From CAZGSG01 sp964528095 (lineage in GTDB: Bacteria; Bacteroidota; Bacteroidia; Chitinophagales; Chitinophagaceae), in the NCBI GenBank assembly GCA_964528095.1, contig CAZGSG010000116.1, positions 1 to 16,635 on the forward strand: a stretch of 16,635 bases of DNA, written 5' to 3'. The position numbers were made by a program, and so were the translations under genes. The notes beneath the pieces are model-generated. The model saw only the letters and a list, made by a program, of their open reading frames with translations. It was not told the origin of the DNA and made no database searches. Shown in pieces: positions 14,171 to 16,635 of this stretch. The first letter of the stretch is position 1. Each line of letters begins with the position of its first letter.

Positions 14171-15706
14171 TTATTTATCGTTCCTGTTTTCAAGATACCG
14201 GTTCCAGTCTTCCAGCATTTTTCCCTTCATCACCCTGGGAAATTTATGTTGGCTGCCCAGTTTTCCCTTTGATTCCATGAATTGCATAAAGTTTTGCTCC
14301 GACAATACTTCAAGAAAGACCTCTTTTAAAGCGCTATCCCTTTCTGTTGCATAATCATCATTAATAGCGCGCAGGTTTTCATCGATACGTCTCCTGATTT
14401 TATCCGCATCCACTTTATCGTCTGTTGCGATATACCATTTATGCGCAAAGAAAGATTCATAAGGAAATCCGACTACCGTATATTCCGGTATGCTGATATT
14501 GAATTCTTCACTTACCAGCTGTATCGCCCTGTTCATATTTTCTACACTCAGGTGTTCTCCTACAAGACTCAGAAAATGTTTGGTGCGTCCCGTGATCGCT
14601 ACTTCACATTTCTCCACATCCACAAATTTTAATGTATCGCCGATCAGGTATCGCCATGCGCCGGCATTGGTACTCATCAGCAGCGCGTATTCTTTTCCTT
14701 CCTCTACCTCATGTATCATCAATGCTTCGGGATTGTCAACTATTTTCCCATCCGCATCAAAATTCTTATCATTGAATGGTACAAACTCAAAGAAAATATT
14801 ATTATTGATAATGAGCTGCATTCCCTTGGCATGCTCCCTTGTTTTATAACCAATAAAGCCCTCACTCGACAGGTAGTTCTCTATATAGACAATGGGTTTG
14901 CCCAACAGTTTTTCAAACCCTTTTTTATATGGTTCAAATGATACGCCCCCGTGCACGAATACGCCGAAATTGGGCCATATCTCATGAATGTTCTTTACTT
15001 TGTAATGTTCCACCACCATTTCCATACACATCTGGCACCAGGCCGGCACGCCTACGATATAACCAATATCCCAATCCTTCGCATGCTCTACGATCTCGTT
15101 TAATTTCTGGTTCCAGTCTTTTATCGCGGCAATCCGTCCACCAGGTTTATAAAAAGTCTGAAACCAGAAGGGGCGTTTTTTTGCAAGGATCCCGCTGAGA
15201 TCACCTGCAAACCAGCCGGCTTTTCCTTTTTGCAGATCGGTAGCGCCGCCGAGCATAAGAAATCCCTTGGTCAGCGCTTTTCGGTTAGCATCTTCGTAGC
15301 CAAAAACACTGATCAGTTGTTTTATATAATTAATGGAATTGCTCCGAAGCAGGTCCTTGGTTACAGGAATATATTTACTTGCCGATTCTGAAGTGCCCGA
15401 GCTCAATGCATAGTATTTGATCTTTCCCGGCCATGTCACATCAGGAACACCGTCGAGGGTTTTTTTCCACCACTCCTCGTATATTTTATTGTAGTCGTGT
15501 ACAGGCACCAGCTCCTGGAATTTTTTTGCCGGATAACGGGTCAGCAATGCCTCATCAAACTTATATTTCTGGCCAAACTCGGTGAATCTTGCTTTTTTGA
15601 GTAGTTTTTTCAACACACGCAATTGCTGACGGCGGGGATCATTTTGCGGTATCCTTAAGGCCGCTGCAAGCGCTTTTGGTAGTTTTATATCAATAATAGA
15701 CGCCAT
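14171..15706 (-). CDS. GH3-family acyl-acid amido synthetase
   Basis: A 511-residue protein of the GH3 branch of the adenylate-forming (ANL) superfamily. ATP motif SSGTSESASKYIP at 102-114; ENYLSSEGFIG at 276-286; RYLIGDT at 352-358; ITGRTKHFLSLVGEHLSVEN at 371-390 marks the hinge to the C-terminal lid. All three ATP motifs are intact. Plant relatives conjugate auxin or jasmonate to amino acids by adenylating a carboxylic acid; bacterial homologues are mostly uncharacterised. The acid and amine here are unknown. It is the first gene of a four-gene - strand run, directly before the LysE exporter. The ATG at 15706 gives the full-length N-terminus. I find no TAnnTTTG in the 75 bases upstream. 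Confidence 0.9.
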   Translation of the reverse strand: MASIIDIKLPKALAAALRIPQNDPRRQQLRVLKKLLKKARFTEFGQKYKFDEALLTRYPAKKFQELVPVHDYNKIYEEWWKKTLDGVPDVTWPGKIKYYALSSGTSESASKYIPVTKDLLRSNSINYIKQLISVFGYEDANRKALTKGFLMLGGATDLQKGKAGWFAGDLSGILAKKRPFWFQTFYKPGGRIAAIKDWNQKLNEIVEHAKDWDIGYIVGVPAWCQMCMEMVVEHYKVKNIHEIWPNFGVFVHGGVSFEPYKKGFEKLLGKPIVYIENYLSSEGFIGYKTREHAKGMQLIINNNIFFEFVPFNDKNFDADGKIVDNPEALMIHEVEEGKEYALLMSTNAGAWRYLIGDTLKFVDVEKCEVAITGRTKHFLSLVGEHLSVENMNRAIQLVSEEFNISIPEYTVVGFPYESFFAHKWYIATDDKVDADKIRRRIDENLRAINDDYATERDSALKEVFLEVLSEQNFMQFMESKGKLGSQHKFPRVMKGKMLEDWNRYLENRNDK

Positions 15707-15781
15707 TATTTGTATTATGCCCTTCTGTGTTTCTAAAATTACTGAATGTTGTGTGTAAATCTGCGAATATAAGGCAATCCA

Positions 15782-16635
15782 TCAGCCGCCTAGCTTTCTG
15801 TACACATTCCGGAGGATCTTCCAGTCATGCCGTGGTTGATAGTCCCTGGCATACCAGTAATCTAACATGTGCAAACTTTCAGCCGGAAGTTGTTGTTTTT
15901 CGGAAACAGGTATGCTATTGCAGGCGATAATCCCTTTTCGCAGCTGTGGCAGCTGTTTTTCATCCGCCGCATAGCCGATCCAGGTGTTGCCACCTGCCAG
16001 TACTTTAAAACTATTTGCGAGAAAAGAAAACGGTTTTCTGACAACAAATAGATGGACCGGGAAAAGCAGGATACCAAAAATACTCACGGTTATATCCACC
16101 AATCGTTTAAGTCGGCGGTAATAAGGATCTGCCAGCCTGAATCCATTTTCTTTGGATACCGACTCCCCGGCATCATCTTTTGATTTACTGCCTACAATAG
16201 AGCGGCTATTGCTCGCATGGATCTTCACCTGTGTATTTGCCGGCAGCCGACCAAGACGACTGATAATTTCTTTGAATGATAAACTGCCCTCACAAAAGAT
16301 CATCTCATAAAAACGGGTTGACAAAGCACTGGCCGATTTTTTTTCGAGGTAGTTGATCCCTGTCGCATCCGCTTCATTAATGGCGCCCCTTCCCAATATC
16401 CTGTCATGCACGCCCGCATCCTTCATCACCTGTAAAGAATGTTCATATTCCGCGGGCGAGCCAATGATCAGTACTGAAGCATTGCGTTGCTCGACTTTAC
16501 TATTGAGCACGCCCGTGACGACCAGTAGCCACCTGAACACGCTGATGAGTATAAAACCCAGCATTGCACCAAACAGGATAATACCTCTTGAGAAACGATA
16601 CTGTTCCGGTAATAATGAATATCCTGCCAGCAAAA
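15782..16635 (-). CDS. Sugar-transferase-like membrane protein, 5' end missing
   Basis: The frame runs off the window; the first visible codons are not a start, so only the C-terminal ~283 residues are seen. A hydrophobic helix (about 17-39) is followed by a Rossmann-like part (NASVLIIGSPAEYEHSLQVM) and then RRLKRLVDITVSIFGILLFP (173-192), the membrane-entry helix typical of polyprenyl-phosphate sugar-1-phosphate transferases. The catalytic segment with its conserved basic and acidic residues after that helix is not visible. Instead comes NSFKVLAGGNTWIGY and an ending YARDYQPRHDWKILRNVYRK, a tail I recall from large Bacteroidota membrane glycosyltransferase-like proteins. It may be an inactive or divergent member of this group, or one whose active domain lies in the unseen 5' part. 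It probably serves surface polysaccharide assembly. Confidence 0.6.
   Translation of the reverse strand, partial: LLAGYSLLPEQYRFSRGIILFGAMLGFILISVFRWLLVVTGVLNSKVEQRNASVLIIGSPAEYEHSLQVMKDAGVHDRILGRGAINEADATGINYLEKKSASALSTRFYEMIFCEGSLSFKEIISRLGRLPANTQVKIHASNSRSIVGSKSKDDAGESVSKENGFRLADPYYRRLKRLVDITVSIFGILLFPVHLFVVRKPFSFLANSFKVLAGGNTWIGYAADEKQLPQLRKGIIACNSIPVSEKQQLPAESLHMLDYWYARDYQPRHDWKILRNVYRKLGG

Noticed and set aside
14490..14849. + strand 119-codon open frame opposite the GH3 gene
   Set aside because: It is a shadow of the GH3 coding strand, which carries intact ATP motifs throughout.
1..16635. CRISPR array, tRNA, rRNA, phage or toxin-antitoxin signals
   Set aside because: No regularly spaced repeats, cloverleaf, rRNA stretch or matching gene pairs were seen. 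No search tool was run, so short ncRNAs cannot be excluded.

Overview
The window looks like chromosomal DNA of a Bacteroidota species, most likely Chitinophagaceae or a close relative. I infer this from the gene families: a TonB plug fused to a macroglobulin-like domain, a GH3-type adenylating enzyme, a PnuC/NadR-like pair, an ECF sigma factor with a small membrane partner, and paralogous M23 peptidases. Start codons also lack clear Shine-Dalgarno sequences. I see no rRNA, tRNA, CRISPR array, phage genes or transposase gene. Both window ends cut through genes.

Layout. 1-2056 (+): C-terminal part of a large envelope protein (macroglobulin-like region, then a TonB plug without a barrel). 2286-3227 (+): AraC-type regulator. 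3228-3743: a 516-base gap, AT-rich towards its end, leading to a small HTH-like protein (3744-4079, +). 4118-4912 (-): SDR oxidoreductase. 5120-7481: an envelope block of two paralogous M23 peptidases, one secreted and one a lipoprotein, around an SRPBCC protein and a cupin (the cupin on -). 7508-8140 (+): the nicotinamide riboside transporter PnuC. 8225-9731 (-): Hsp20, a small two-helix membrane protein and an ECF sigma factor. 9880-12132 (+): a NadR-like ribosylnicotinamide kinase and a GT39-type glycosyltransferase. 12142-15706 (-): MtgA, an unknown secreted protein, a LysE-type exporter and a GH3-family enzyme. 15782-16635 (-): the 3' part of a membrane protein resembling polyprenyl-phosphate sugar transferases.

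The most unusual thing here is not a gene. Two roughly 117-bp copies of a palindromic, MITE-like element (8111-8228 and 8754-8869) lie in opposite orientations on either side of hsp20. Copy A has 30-bp terminal inverted repeats matching at 27 of 30 positions. The central 53 bases of A and B match at 49 positions. Both copies start C-TA and end TA-G, as expected for a TA duplication at a CTAG target (IS630/Tc1-mariner style). The element ends supply the stop codons of pnuC, hsp20 and the small membrane gene, and the last coding codons of two of them. I know no description of this element, and its copy number elsewhere cannot be judged from one window.

How the genes may work together: PnuC and the NadR-like kinase form a nicotinamide riboside salvage pair split by the hsp20/sigma block. 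The sigma factor and small membrane protein look like one regulatory unit. GH3 plus LysE may make and export an amino-acid conjugate, which is a hypothesis only. MtgA and the M23 enzymes act on peptidoglycan.
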